A stretch of 56,387 nucleotides of DNA from Pseudomonas putida (GCF_028682635.1 NZ_JANHLK010000033.1:1-56387), one strand, 5' to 3'; numbered from the stretch's first letter, positions 24,778 to 34,695 are shown. Notes: generated by a model not told the origin, from the sequence alone. Numbers and translations are program-made.

Positions 24778-25487
24778 CCGAAGCCGTACTGCAAGGCGCC
24801 GTTGCGGCCGCCCGTGAAAAACCGACGCTCAAGGACCTGGTGCAGGACTTCATCAGCATGGCGCTGATCGTGCGCAAGGGTCGCCAGGTGACGTCGGTCA
24901 GCGCCTTCGAGGCGAGCGTTGACAGCTTCTTCAAGGCACTGGAGCTCGATGCCCGTGGCGCGAACTACAGCGTGGAACAGGTCAAGGACACCCAGTACGC
25001 CCTGTGTGCGTTCCTCGATGAAAGCGTGTTGCGCTCCGGGGACAACGAATTGCGTCGGCACTTTGAACTGCAACCCTTGCAGTTCCGCTATTTCGGCGTG
25101 CACCTGGCCGGTGAAGGCTTCTTCGAAAAGATCGATGCGCTGCGTGGTGACGTGAAACAGAACCTCGATGTGCTCGAGGTCTACCACCTGTGCCTGGCCC
25201 TGGGTTTCGAAGGCAAGTTCAGCCTCGGGCAAAAGGACCAGCTGCGCTACCTGGCCAATACCCTCGGCCAGGACATCGCACGTTTTCGCAAGACGCCCAA
25301 GGCCCTCTCGCCTGACTGGGCGTTGCCCGACCAGGTTTCGCAGATGCTGCGCCATGAAGTTCCCCTGTGGCTCTACCTGGCGCTGATTGCGCTGCTCTGC
25401 GCGGGTGTCTACCTGACGCTGGACTGGCTGCTGGGCAAAGACGTAGCCGCGTTGTCCGAACAAATCAGCCAGCTGTTCAGTGCCTGA
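24774..25487 (+). CDS. tssL: T6SS inner-membrane protein TssL (DotU), short form
   Basis: 237 residues. DotU pattern: LVQDFISMALIVRKGRQVTS, YALCAFLDESVLRSG (about 77-91), FEKIDALRGDVKQNLDVLEV, and YHLCLALGFEGKFSLGQKDQ (about 139-158). One C-terminal membrane helix (about 199-217, LWLYLALIALLCAGVYLTL). There is no OmpA/peptidoglycan-binding extension, unlike the long TssL forms. The OmpA-like domain in this cluster is instead on the IcmF-OmpA fusion at 30342. It is followed 30 nt later by tssM. Confidence 0.96.
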   Translation: MTEAVLQGAVAAAREKPTLKDLVQDFISMALIVRKGRQVTSVSAFEASVDSFFKALELDARGANYSVEQVKDTQYALCAFLDESVLRSGDNELRRHFELQPLQFRYFGVHLAGEGFFEKIDALRGDVKQNLDVLEVYHLCLALGFEGKFSLGQKDQLRYLANTLGQDIARFRKTPKALSPDWALPDQVSQMLRHEVPLWLYLALIALLCAGVYLTLDWLLGKDVAALSEQISQLFSA

Positions 25488-25517
25488 GCACAGGTCAGGT
25501 AACCGAGTCAGGAAGAC

Positions 25518-28500
25518 ATGAAGACATTATTGCGTTCGTTGAAAAGTTTTTGGTTCCTCGTTCCCGTCCTGTGGCTGGCGAGCCTGGCGGTTTGCTGGTT
25601 CGTGGCCCCGCACGTGAGTTGGCTGCGCGGTTATGCGCTGGAGGCGATGGCACTGATCAGCGCCTTCTACCTGCTGGTCATTGTGCTGCGTCAGTACAAG
25701 CGCATCCGCGCCGAGCACAACCTTGAGAACCTGGTGCAGATCGAAGTCGATCGTTCGCTCAAATCCTCGGGTGAGTTCCGCGACCAGCACGTGCTGCGCG
25801 AACGCCTCAAGCACGCCATCGCGATGTTGCGCACCGATCGCTCGGCCGGTGGCGGCGGCTCGTCGGCGCTTTACGATCTGCCGTGGTACCTGGTCATCGG
25901 CATGTCCGCGGCCGGCAAGACTTCGTTGCTGACCCGCTCGGGCCTGTCCGCCAGCATTGCCAGCAGCGCCAACGACACCGAAAGCGGCACCCAGCATTGC
26001 GATTGGTATTTCAGCCCCGAAGCCGTGATGATCGACACGGCTGGCCGTTACCTGCGCGACGACCCGTCGGCCAGTGAGTTCGCCGCCTTCCTGCGGCTGC
26101 TGAAAAAGCAGCGCAGCAAGGCCGCGGTCAACGGCCTGGTGCTGGTGGTGAGCCTGCCTGAACTGCTGGCGTGCACCACGGCCGAGCGCAACGAACTCGC
26201 CGCACAACTGGTGTCGCGCATCGAGGAATACAATGATTGCCTGGACGCCAATCCACCGATCTACCTGATGCTGAGCAAGACCGATCAACTGCCCGGCTTC
26301 AGCCAGGCCTTTGAAGGCCTGGACCTGAACGAACGCCAGCAACCGCTGGGCATGACCTTCGGTTTGTCCGAGATCCGCAACCAGGGCCTGCGCCCGGTGC
26401 TGGATGCCAAGCTGGCCAACCTCCACGGTCATATACGTCGCCACGTCGACGCCCAGATGATTGCCCTGGGTGCCGATGCCGACAGCGCACTGCTGAACTT
26501 CCCGAACTATTTCGCCGAGCTGTCGGGGGTGCTGGAGCAGTTCCTCCAGCACTTCGCTGAAACCCGTCGCAGCGGTGCGCCACTGTTGCTGCGCGGGCTG
26601 TATTTCACCAGTGCCTTGCAGACCGACCAGCAGCTGAGCCAGGTGTATGAAGACGACCTGGCCGAGTCGTTCGCCCTGCAAGCGGAGCATGAGCAACCGC
26701 AGCAAAGCAGCGGCAGGAAAATCAGCGACCGCAGCTACTTCATCACTGACACGTTCCGTCGGGTGATCTTCCCCGATCGCGACCTGACCCTCTATCAGTC
26801 GCGCCTGGGCAAGAACAACTCCGCCAGCCCTGCCCTGCTGGGCCTGGCGGTACTTGCCGGGGTTGCGTTCATTGGCTGGCAAGCCCTGTCGTTCCAGAAC
26901 AACCGTCAGTGGCTGGCTGCATTGCGCGAGCAACTGACCGAACTGCAACAGTCCCCTGACCGCGCCGGGTTACTCGCCTCGGGCCAGGGCCTGGAGCTGC
27001 TGCGCGAGCAACTCACAGCCATCGAAAAGCACCGTGCCAACGGCGTGCCGCTGCAGTTGAGCGCCGGTCTCTATCGTGGTGACGACATCTACCTCGTTGC
27101 GCAGACCGCTTACTTGCAGCAACTGCGCACCCAGGCGCTGGAACCCGTCACCTTGCAATTGCAATTGCAGATGCGTGCCTTCAATGAGTTCGCCCGGACC
27201 ATGGATGCGCAAAACAGCTTTGCGCCCGCGCCAAACAAGGCCGACTCAACCAAAGCCCGCGCGGGCCAGAAACTGCCGACCCGCTTGAACAACCTGCCGC
27301 GCAGTAGCGCTGATGTCGCCAGTCGCCTGACCGGTGCCGCCAAAGGTGCCGCCAACAAGGCACGGGGCGAAGCGCTGACGGCACTGCGCAACCCTGCCAC
27401 CGCGAGCGATGCCGCGGATCTGTCGGCTACCACCGGCGGGCTGTCGTTGTCCGAAGAAATGCTCGGCCGTCTGGATGAGCGCCAAGTCGCCTCCATCATC
27501 GAGTCCTATAACGCGCTGAAGCTCTACCTGATGCTCACGCAACCGGGCACCCACCCGGACCCGGAATTCGTCGGCGCTGCATTGCCGGTGGCCTGGGCCA
27601 ATACCGCCAGTGCCGACCATCCTGTCAGCATTGAGGTGATTGAGGACAACTCGCCGGTCTACGTGCAGTTGCTCAAGAATGGCCAGGCACCCGCCTTGTC
27701 GCGTAACGAGCAGCTCATCAGCGAAACCCGTAACAGCCTGAAGTCCTTCATGATTTCCAGCTCGCTGGTGGACCGCGAATACCTGCGCCTGCAACTGGAA
27801 TCCAGCCGTCAGTTCCCGGCCATCGGCCTGAGCGACCTGGTGCCACTGCCCGGCCGTCAGCTGCTGTATGGCAGCGAAGCGGTCCCGGCGATTTTCACCC
27901 GCCAGGGCTGGGAGCAGTTCGTCAAGCCAGAGCTGATCAAGCTGGTGTCGGGCAACCTGCAAAACGAAACGGACTGGGTGCTCGATGGCGAAGGCGGCGA
28001 CAGCATCGTGCAGAAAGCCAACTTCATCCGCGAGTTCATGACGCGCTACAAGCGCGACTACACCCAGGCCTGGTACGGCTTTGTCGACAGCGTTGGCGTG
28101 CGTCACTTCACCGACATGGCCAATGCTACCCAGCAACTGTCGCTGCTCAGCGACGTGCAGAACTCGCCGGTGAAAACCCTCCTGGTGGCGGTCAACGACA
28201 ACACCCAATGGGACGTCCCTGCCCCCCGCGAAACCCTGCCAGCAGGCAGCAAGCCCGATGACGGGTTCTGGAGCAGCGTCAGCGGGATCTTCGATGGCAA
28301 GAACACGGCACCAGGTGCGCTGGTATCGCCTCTGCCGGCGGTCGACGACGGCAGCCTGGCAAAGCGCTTCGAACCGGTATCGCGGGTGTTCGCCGTGCAA
28401 AACGCCGAGGGCGCCGACAGCACGATCATGGACCGCTACCTCGCGGCCCTGCGCAAACTCAAGGTGCGGATGAACAACATCCAGCGCTCCCAGGACGTTG

Positions 28501-29387
28501 GCAAGAGCAGCAAGCAGCTGATCAGTGAAACCCTCGAAGGCCAGCCGAGCGAAGTGACCAGCGTGCGCAACTACGTCGAGACCACCGTCGACACCAGCCA
28601 GGGCAGCCTGTCCGATTCGCTGCAGGGCCTGTTCAGCCTGCCGATCCAGTTTGCCTGGGAAACCCTGCGCGACCCGGCCGGCCAACAGATTGCCAAAGCC
28701 TGGGCGCAGCAGATCGCCAAGCCCTGGGAGCAGGTCATGGCGCACCGTTATCCGATCGCGCCAGGTAGCCGCAATGAAGCCTCGGTCAAGGATCTGCAGC
28801 GTTTCGTCGACCCGGAATCCGGGCTGCTGCCGAACTTCAAGCGCAACGAGATCGGCAATCTGTCCGGTGGCGAAGGCCTGGGGATGAGCAGCAACAGCAA
28901 GGCCACGCCGCTGGTCAACCCGAACATGGTCAACAGCATCGACAAGGCCAGTTCGTTGGGCCAGGTGATCGCCAGCCTGTCGGACCGCGAGAACGGCTTC
29001 GAGATCATGCTCGAACCTTCCGCCAACCTGACCGACATCATCTTCACCCTCGACGGCCAGGAGCAGCACTACCGTAATGGCAGGACCAGCTGGAGCCGTT
29101 TCTCGTGGCCGGGCACCACTAACACGCCGGGCGCACGCCTGGATGTGGTGACCCTGAGCGGCGAGCGCATCACGGTGTTCGACTACCCGGGCCGCTGGGG
29201 CCTGCTGCGCATGAACGACAGCGCCCGGGTCAGCGACCTGGACGGTATCCAGCAACGCTTCAGCTGGAACACCGGCAGTGGCCCGGTCAGCCTCGCCGTG
29301 CGCAACTACGGCGGCGTCAAGCTGACCGACCTGGCCAACGTCAAGGCGCTGAGCGCGCTCAATGGCGCAGAGGCTCGCCCGCTGTGA
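25518..29387 (+). CDS. tssM: T6SS inner-membrane scaffold TssM (IcmF)
   Basis: 1289 residues. Two N-terminal membrane helices (about 11-30 and 43-58), a cytoplasmic NTPase-like domain with an intact Walker A (GMSAAGKTS, 128-136) and VMIDTAGRYL, then a third helix (about 436-457, LLGLAVLAGVAFIGWQALSF), then a large periplasmic part that should reach TssJ. The C-terminus includes DIIFTLDGQEQHYRNGR, the usual TssM C-domain. Full length for the family. SD AGGAAG before ATG 25518. TssM with TssJ and TssL forms the trans-envelope channel. Confidence 0.97.
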   Translation: MKTLLRSLKSFWFLVPVLWLASLAVCWFVAPHVSWLRGYALEAMALISAFYLLVIVLRQYKRIRAEHNLENLVQIEVDRSLKSSGEFRDQHVLRERLKHAIAMLRTDRSAGGGGSSALYDLPWYLVIGMSAAGKTSLLTRSGLSASIASSANDTESGTQHCDWYFSPEAVMIDTAGRYLRDDPSASEFAAFLRLLKKQRSKAAVNGLVLVVSLPELLACTTAERNELAAQLVSRIEEYNDCLDANPPIYLMLSKTDQLPGFSQAFEGLDLNERQQPLGMTFGLSEIRNQGLRPVLDAKLANLHGHIRRHVDAQMIALGADADSALLNFPNYFAELSGVLEQFLQHFAETRRSGAPLLLRGLYFTSALQTDQQLSQVYEDDLAESFALQAEHEQPQQSSGRKISDRSYFITDTFRRVIFPDRDLTLYQSRLGKNNSASPALLGLAVLAGVAFIGWQALSFQNNRQWLAALREQLTELQQSPDRAGLLASGQGLELLREQLTAIEKHRANGVPLQLSAGLYRGDDIYLVAQTAYLQQLRTQALEPVTLQLQLQMRAFNEFARTMDAQNSFAPAPNKADSTKARAGQKLPTRLNNLPRSSADVASRLTGAAKGAANKARGEALTALRNPATASDAADLSATTGGLSLSEEMLGRLDERQVASIIESYNALKLYLMLTQPGTHPDPEFVGAALPVAWANTASADHPVSIEVIEDNSPVYVQLLKNGQAPALSRNEQLISETRNSLKSFMISSSLVDREYLRLQLESSRQFPAIGLSDLVPLPGRQLLYGSEAVPAIFTRQGWEQFVKPELIKLVSGNLQNETDWVLDGEGGDSIVQKANFIREFMTRYKRDYTQAWYGFVDSVGVRHFTDMANATQQLSLLSDVQNSPVKTLLVAVNDNTQWDVPAPRETLPAGSKPDDGFWSSVSGIFDGKNTAPGALVSPLPAVDDGSLAKRFEPVSRVFAVQNAEGADSTIMDRYLAALRKLKVRMNNIQRSQDVGKSSKQLISETLEGQPSEVTSVRNYVETTVDTSQGSLSDSLQGLFSLPIQFAWETLRDPAGQQIAKAWAQQIAKPWEQVMAHRYPIAPGSRNEASVKDLQRFVDPESGLLPNFKRNEIGNLSGGEGLGMSSNSKATPLVNPNMVNSIDKASSLGQVIASLSDRENGFEIMLEPSANLTDIIFTLDGQEQHYRNGRTSWSRFSWPGTTNTPGARLDVVTLSGERITVFDYPGRWGLLRMNDSARVSDLDGIQQRFSWNTGSGPVSLAVRNYGGVKLTDLANVKALSALNGAEARPL

Positions 29388-29418
29388 GCCGCCAGAACCT
29401 GAACCCGGGAAGCGGCCA

Positions 29419-30345
29419 ATGATCGGCTGCTTCGGCAAGGTCCCCGCGAGCCCGGACTTCGTCAGCCTGCAAGGTGCGGGCGACGACGTCTGCGAGTTCG
29501 ACGGCTGGCTGCAAGGCGCACTGGCCGCCCTGCAGCATCGCGAAGACTGGCGCGAGCTGTTCGACGCCTTGCCGCTGTGCTTTTTCAGCTACCGCGCACG
29601 CAGCGGCAACTGGTTGCTGGGCGGGCTGATCAGCTCCCGGGATTCGAGTGGGCGACGCTATCCGTTTTTCATTTTCCAGACCCTCAAGGCCAGCGAAGCC
29701 GAGCCGCTGGTCAATCCGTTCACCCTGGGCGAATTGTTCTGCGGGCAGATCAGGCCGCTGCTGCACATGGCCGTCCAGGGCGAAAGCACTTCGGCGCTGT
29801 TCGAGCGCATCAAGGCCCTGCGCCCGCTGCAAGGCCAGGACTTCGAGTTGTTCCGGCGCGTGCATGACAAGTTCCTGGTGAACTTCAACCTGCGCGATAT
29901 CAGTACCGCGCTCGAAGGCGCCTACCCGGAGTTCGTCACCAACGCCGTGCTGACCCGGCTGCTGGCCCTGAAAAAGCACCTCGACCAGGCAACGCCGATC
30001 GGCATCGCCCTGCCCTTGCCGGCGGAAAGGGGTTTGAAAAACCCCACCGCCGATCTGTGGGTCACCTGGCTGACGCACATGACCCCGGAGCGCGCCGTGC
30101 CGCAAATCAGCCTCTTGGCGGACGATTTCATGCGCCCCCGGCTGATCTGTTTTGCCTCACGCAGTACCTGCGATGCCTATCGCCTGCTGACCGGTATCGG
30201 TGAGCGCTCGCAGAGCTATGACGTGCTGGCGTCTTTCGATGCCTTTGACGAGCACCACCGCCAACACACCTTTGCCGAAATCGACCGCCCGTTGGGTGAC
30301 GTTATCGACCGTTTTGTCGATGCCCTGGATTCGAAGCCCGTATGA
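29419..30345 (+). CDS. tagF: T6SS-associated regulator TagF
   Basis: 308 residues from ATG 29419, 31 nt after the tssM stop with a GGGAAG motif upstream. An in-frame ATG at 29362 lies within tssM and adds a tail atypical of the family. Signature start MIGCFGKVPASPDFVSLQG, then WLLGGLISSRDSSGRRYPFF (about 73-92). In P. aeruginosa TagF represses firing after translation, by acting on the Fha1 scaffold. No fha, ppkA or pppA is visible in this window, so TagF may act through another partner here. It overlaps the next gene by ATGA. Confidence 0.92.
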   Translation: MIGCFGKVPASPDFVSLQGAGDDVCEFDGWLQGALAALQHREDWRELFDALPLCFFSYRARSGNWLLGGLISSRDSSGRRYPFFIFQTLKASEAEPLVNPFTLGELFCGQIRPLLHMAVQGESTSALFERIKALRPLQGQDFELFRRVHDKFLVNFNLRDISTALEGAYPEFVTNAVLTRLLALKKHLDQATPIGIALPLPAERGLKNPTADLWVTWLTHMTPERAVPQISLLADDFMRPRLICFASRSTCDAYRLLTGIGERSQSYDVLASFDAFDEHHRQHTFAEIDRPLGDVIDRFVDALDSKPV

Positions 30346-32816
30346 ACAAGATCAAGTATTACTTCTTGCGCTATCAACCCTACATCCTGGGGGTGTGCTT
30401 TTTCCTCACGATCTTCGTGGTGTGGGGCATCGGGCGTGCGTTCGACTTCAGTTCACTCAACAGCCTGCTGACCGGCATCGGCGTGTTCCTGCTGCTGTCC
30501 GCCGGTTATGTGCTGCTGCTCTATCGGGGCGTGTCCCGGCATCACAACCTCGAAGGGCTGCTGCGCGAGGATGCCGACCAGGCCGTGTTGAACGCGAGCC
30601 CGGCGGATCGCGAGGAAGTCAGCCTGTTGCGCGAGCGGTTGTTGCAGAGCATCGAGCGCTTGCACAGCAACAAGCCAAGGGGCAGCAATCCAAAGGATGC
30701 GCTGTATGCCCTGCCCTGGTACCTGGTGGTCGGCCAGCCGGCGGCAGGCAAGAGCACCATGCTTTACCAGTCGGGCCTCAATTTCCCTTACGCTGAGCGC
30801 GAAGGTGTGCGAGTCGCAGGCCTGGGTGGCACGCGCAATTGCGACTGGTTCTTCAGCTCCGAGGCCGTCCTGCTGGACACCGCCGGGCGCTACATGAACA
30901 ACCAGGAAGAGGCCGGCAAATGGCGCGCGTTCCTGCAGCTGCTGCGCCAGCACCGTCAGCGCCGGCCACTCAACGGCCTGATCGTCACCGTCAGCATCCA
31001 CGACATCCTGCAGACCTCGCTGGAAGATCAGGAGCGCATCGCCAAGCGCCTGCGCGAACGCATCCAGGAAACCCATGCCCTGCTGGAAGTGCGCCTGCCG
31101 GTCTACCTGGTGTTCACCAAGTGCGACCTGGTGCCGGGTTTCACCCCCTTCTATCGCCAACTGGACGAAACCGCCCGCGGCGAAGTGATGGGCAAGACCT
31201 TCTCCCACAAAGGTTACGAGCAAGCCGACTGGGGCCAGCGCTTCGGCGCGGCGATGGATGAACTGGTCAGCTATTGGCAACAGGTGGCGAGCCAGCAGCT
31301 GGTCACGCAGGATATCCAGATCACCCGGCAGGATTCGGCGGTGTATCGCTTCCCGCTGGAACTGGCGGCCCTCAAACCAAGGCTTCAATTGTTCGTCGAC
31401 GCCTTGTTGCGCGCCAACCCTTATCAGAATGCGGAACTGCTGCGCGGTTTCTATTTCACCAGTGCCCTCGATGCCGACCAGCCGGAATCGGGCGGGCACG
31501 CGCGGCAGGTGACCGAACGCTTCTCGCTGGAAGGTGAGCGGGAGATCGCCAACGGCAACGCACAACCGCGCCCGCTGTTCATCAACAGCCTGTTCCGCAA
31601 AGTCATCATTCCAGACCAGCACCTGGTGGCGCTGTACACCACCAACCACCGCGAACGTCGGCGCAAAGCGACCTGGATCGGCGCTGCCGCACTGGTCGCG
31701 GTGCTGCTGTGCAGCCTGTTGGGCTGGTCGTATGTGAACAACCGGAACACCTTGCACAGCCTCTCGGCAGAACTGACCCGGGCGGCCGCCGATGACCGCT
31801 CCGCCACCGGGCAATACACCGCCTGGCAAACCCTCGATCGCCTGCGTTTCTGGACCGCGCATTACTACGCCCAGCACCACGACGAAGGTGTGCCACTGCG
31901 CATGCGCCTGGGGCTTTATCAAGGCCACAAGGTAGAACCACTGGTGCGCAGCCGCTACTTCGACCGGCTGGAAAGTGTGATGCTCAAGCCCACGGCCGAC
32001 AACCTGACCCGCTCGTTGTACTTGCTGACCACCATCAAGGTCTATCAGCGCAATGCCAAGGAATTGATGCCGGTCACCGGCGTGGACAGCGTCGAACCCA
32101 AGGCGCTGCCCAATGACAACCGGGCGCAGTCCATTGCGCAGTTCGGCAAGGCGACACTGGACACCTACGTGATGCTCTCGCGTGCCCAGCGTGAAAAGGC
32201 CGACCCGGCATTCCTGAAAGCGAAGATCCCGGACTACTGGTACCCGGCGATTGCCCGCCAAGTCGGCAACGCCGGTGTCGCCGCCGCGGACTATGAGTTC
32301 GCCAGCCGCCAGATCAACTTCTACAGCGACCAGATTCACGAGCCCGACGTGCCGCGAATCCTCGACAACGCGTTCCTGGTCTCCAGCTCGCGCAACTACA
32401 TCAACAGCCTGCTGACCCAGTCGCTGCGCTCGATCGAAACCATCACGCTGGAGTCGGACACCTTGTTCGCCTTTGGCCGAGCCGACTTCCAGAGCCTGAA
32501 GAATGAAGGTCAAGGCCAGCTCAGTGCGATCGCCGGCAAGCTGCTGAGCACCCCCAACGTCGGGAAAATCATCATCGCCGGGCACGCCGATCAACTCGGC
32601 GATCCACAGGGCAACCTGCAGGTTTCCCGGCAGCGGGCACAAACCATCAAGACCTATCTGGTGGGCAAAGGCGTACCGGGCGAACTGGTCGAGGCCGTCG
32701 GCGAAGGCAGCACCCGGCCCCTGGTCAAGTGCGACATGCAACAGCCAAGGGCCCAGCTGATCCGCTGCCTGGAGCCTAACCGACGGGTAGAAATCGAAGT
32801 GCGGGCACTCAACTGA
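30342..32816 (+). CDS. TssM/IcmF N-domain fused to OmpA-like peptidoglycan-binding domain
   Basis: 824 residues. Two membrane helices at about 13-30 and 42-60, a TssM-like NTPase domain with intact Walker A (GQPAAGKST, 131-139) and LLDTAGRYMNN, a third helix at about 446-463, a short periplasmic region, then an OmpA-like domain from about 700 (FAFGRADFQSLKNEGQG, IAGHADQLGDPQGNLQVSRQ). It repeats the first half of TssM but replaces the TssJ-binding part with cell-wall binding. Cell-wall-binding Tag proteins exist in other T6SSs lacking OmpA on TssL; this probably does that job. The conserved NTPase in a second copy is unusual. It overlaps tagF by ATGA. Confidence 0.9.
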   Translation: MNKIKYYFLRYQPYILGVCFFLTIFVVWGIGRAFDFSSLNSLLTGIGVFLLLSAGYVLLLYRGVSRHHNLEGLLREDADQAVLNASPADREEVSLLRERLLQSIERLHSNKPRGSNPKDALYALPWYLVVGQPAAGKSTMLYQSGLNFPYAEREGVRVAGLGGTRNCDWFFSSEAVLLDTAGRYMNNQEEAGKWRAFLQLLRQHRQRRPLNGLIVTVSIHDILQTSLEDQERIAKRLRERIQETHALLEVRLPVYLVFTKCDLVPGFTPFYRQLDETARGEVMGKTFSHKGYEQADWGQRFGAAMDELVSYWQQVASQQLVTQDIQITRQDSAVYRFPLELAALKPRLQLFVDALLRANPYQNAELLRGFYFTSALDADQPESGGHARQVTERFSLEGEREIANGNAQPRPLFINSLFRKVIIPDQHLVALYTTNHRERRRKATWIGAAALVAVLLCSLLGWSYVNNRNTLHSLSAELTRAAADDRSATGQYTAWQTLDRLRFWTAHYYAQHHDEGVPLRMRLGLYQGHKVEPLVRSRYFDRLESVMLKPTADNLTRSLYLLTTIKVYQRNAKELMPVTGVDSVEPKALPNDNRAQSIAQFGKATLDTYVMLSRAQREKADPAFLKAKIPDYWYPAIARQVGNAGVAAADYEFASRQINFYSDQIHEPDVPRILDNAFLVSSSRNYINSLLTQSLRSIETITLESDTLFAFGRADFQSLKNEGQGQLSAIAGKLLSTPNVGKIIIAGHADQLGDPQGNLQVSRQRAQTIKTYLVGKGVPGELVEAVGEGSTRPLVKCDMQQPRAQLIRCLEPNRRVEIEVRALN

Positions 32817-32968
32817 AACGCCGCACTCAATGAAGAAATACCGCTGCCCGGGTCGAAACCGGGTTGGCGCAACAAGCCTCTGTTGATCGATTCAAAGAGG
32901 TTAAAGCGAAGGGCTGTGATCTGTTTGCAGGTGACATCCTTTTTAATGAAGGTAAGGAGAAAGTAAAA

Positions 32969-33487
32969 ATGGCATTTGACGCATACATCCAGATCGACGG
33001 CATTCCAGGCGAAGTACTGGACGACAAGCACAAGGATTGGATCGAGGTGCTGGGCTACGAGTACGGCGCCACCCAGGCGACCTCCGCGACTGCCAGCTCT
33101 TCGGGCGGTGCTTCGTCGGAGCGTGTGGCATTGAGCGACTTCAGCATCCGCAAAGCAGTGGACAAGGCTTCCGCCAAGCTGTTCGAAGCCTGCTGCAAAG
33201 GCACGCACATCGCCAAGATCCAGTTGAACGTCAACCGCGCCGGTGGCGACAAGGTGACCTACCTGACCATCAACCTGGAAGAAGTCGTGGTGTCGTCCGT
33301 GAAAGCGGTCGCTGGCGGTAGCCAGAACGGCGAAGACAAAGCGGTGGGCGACCTGCCGATCGAAGAAATCAGCTTCAACTTCGCTCGCATCAAGACCACC
33401 TATACCCAGCAGAGCCGTGCCGACGGCCAGGGCGGCGGTAACGTCACCGGTGGTTGGGATCGCACTGCCAACAAGGTTTTCGCGTAA
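32969..33487 (+). CDS. hcp: T6SS tube protein Hcp (TssD)
   Basis: 172 residues from ATG 32969 with a strong SD (AAGGAG, 32954-32959). Hcp pattern: MAFDAYIQIDGIPGEV at the start, SDFSIRKAVDKASAKLFEAC (about 54-73), and the C-terminal FNFARIKTTYTQQSRADGQG. Hexamers stack into the tube that is fired through the sheath and can also carry small effectors. A 150-nt leader separates it from the IcmF-OmpA gene, and its own strong RBS fits the high amount of Hcp needed. Two hairpins follow before tssA. Confidence 0.97.
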   Translation: MAFDAYIQIDGIPGEVLDDKHKDWIEVLGYEYGATQATSATASSSGGASSERVALSDFSIRKAVDKASAKLFEACCKGTHIAKIQLNVNRAGGDKVTYLTINLEEVVVSSVKAVAGGSQNGEDKAVGDLPIEEISFNFARIKTTYTQQSRADGQGGGNVTGGWDRTANKVFA

Positions 33488-33501
33488 ACCCTGGGCAATA
33501 A

Positions 33502-33550
33502 CGGACCGCGAGAGCGGTCCGGTTTCAGCACTGCGCCCGCGAAAGCGGGC
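33502..33550 (+). terminator. Two GC-rich hairpins between hcp and tssA (attenuator-like)
   Basis: CGGACCGC-GAGA-GCGGTCCG (33502-33521) forms an 8-bp stem with a tetraloop, followed only by GGTTT. A second hairpin, GCCCGC-GAAA-GCGGGC (33535-33550), follows 13 nt later. Neither has a strong T-tract. They could cut read-through into tssA or protect the hcp mRNA 3' end, giving Hcp more abundance than TssA. Confidence 0.5.
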
Positions 33551-33582
33551 ACGGTGTTCTTTCATTCCGATCCGAGTTGCCT

Positions 33583-34671
33583 ATGTCTGAATTTCTCAAC
33601 GACCTTTCGCTGGCCGAACTGACAGCGCCCATCAACGGCGGGAGCGGCGAAGACCTGAGCTTTTCCACCCTGTTCGATCAGGTGAAAGAAGCGCGGCGAG
33701 CAGACCCCGATTATCTGACCCAGGGTGACTGGCAAACGGACCTGAAGTCTTCGGACTGGGACCTGACCCTCACCCTGGCTGCCCAAGGCCTGGCTCGACA
33801 GAGCAAGGACCTGATGCTCGTCGCCTGGCTCAGTGAAGCCTTGGCGCACAAGCACCATTTCTCCGGCATCACCTTTGGCCTGACCCTGGCCGAACGCCTG
33901 CTGGACAATTTCTGGACCGGCCTCTTCCCTTCCCTCGAGGATGGGGTCGATGAACGCGCGGCCCGCCTGGCGTGGATGAAAACCACCCTGGCGGATGTGG
34001 TGGGTGGGCTGCCCATCACCCAGGGCCAAGCGTACGGCCTGCTGCGCTATGACGAATCCCGGCACGTCGAAAACCTCGCGTTGCAGAACCCCCAGGCCAT
34101 GCGTGCAGCCCTTGATGAAGGCAAGATCAACGCCGAGGTGTTCCAGCGTTCGGTGGTGCTGACCGACTCCGACCACCTGCGCCACAAAGCCGCTGAAATC
34201 GCCGCCAGCCTCAATGCCTGCGAGCAACTGCAGAGCACCGCCGACAGGCTGTTCGGCCACGACGCGCCGAGTTTTGCCGGGCTCCACGACGTGTTGTCCC
34301 GCGCCGGCCAACTGGCCGAGAAACTGCTCAAGGATCGCGGTATCGACCTACACCCGGCCCCTGTCGCGCCCACACCGGTCGTCGGCGATAGCGCTGGCGC
34401 ACAATCTGAAGGTGCAGCAATGACCCAGACCCAGCAAGACATTCCCGTCACGCCGCTGCGCACCACACCGCAAACCCGCGACGAGGCATTCACCCTGCTG
34501 GCGGGTATCGCGCAGTACTTCAAGCAGACCGAGCCCCAGAGCCCTGTCCCCTACCTGATCGAACGCGCGATCAAATGGGGCAACATGCCGCTGGAGGGCT
34601 GGCTGAGCGATGTGATCAAGGACAGCAACGTGGTGGACAACATCCGCGATGTGCTGGGGACGAAGTCTTGA
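33583..34671 (+). CDS. tssA: T6SS assembly protein TssA (short form)
   Basis: 362 residues from ATG 33583; a TTG at 33577 adds two residues. The ImpA-type N-domain includes ITFGLTLAERLLDNFWTGLF and DERAARLAWM. A linker rich in Ala/Pro (about 250-285) leads to a short C-terminal domain with PVPYLIERAIKWGNMPLEGW. TssA primes baseplate and tail-tube growth, and different C-domains define TssA classes; this one is of the short kind. It is the last gene of the T6SS operon, convergent with the glutamine synthetase-like gene. Confidence 0.92.
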   Translation: MSEFLNDLSLAELTAPINGGSGEDLSFSTLFDQVKEARRADPDYLTQGDWQTDLKSSDWDLTLTLAAQGLARQSKDLMLVAWLSEALAHKHHFSGITFGLTLAERLLDNFWTGLFPSLEDGVDERAARLAWMKTTLADVVGGLPITQGQAYGLLRYDESRHVENLALQNPQAMRAALDEGKINAEVFQRSVVLTDSDHLRHKAAEIAASLNACEQLQSTADRLFGHDAPSFAGLHDVLSRAGQLAEKLLKDRGIDLHPAPVAPTPVVGDSAGAQSEGAAMTQTQQDIPVTPLRTTPQTRDEAFTLLAGIAQYFKQTEPQSPVPYLIERAIKWGNMPLEGWLSDVIKDSNVVDNIRDVLGTKS

Positions 34672-34695
34672 TGACAGGCCGGAAAAACTGCAGGC

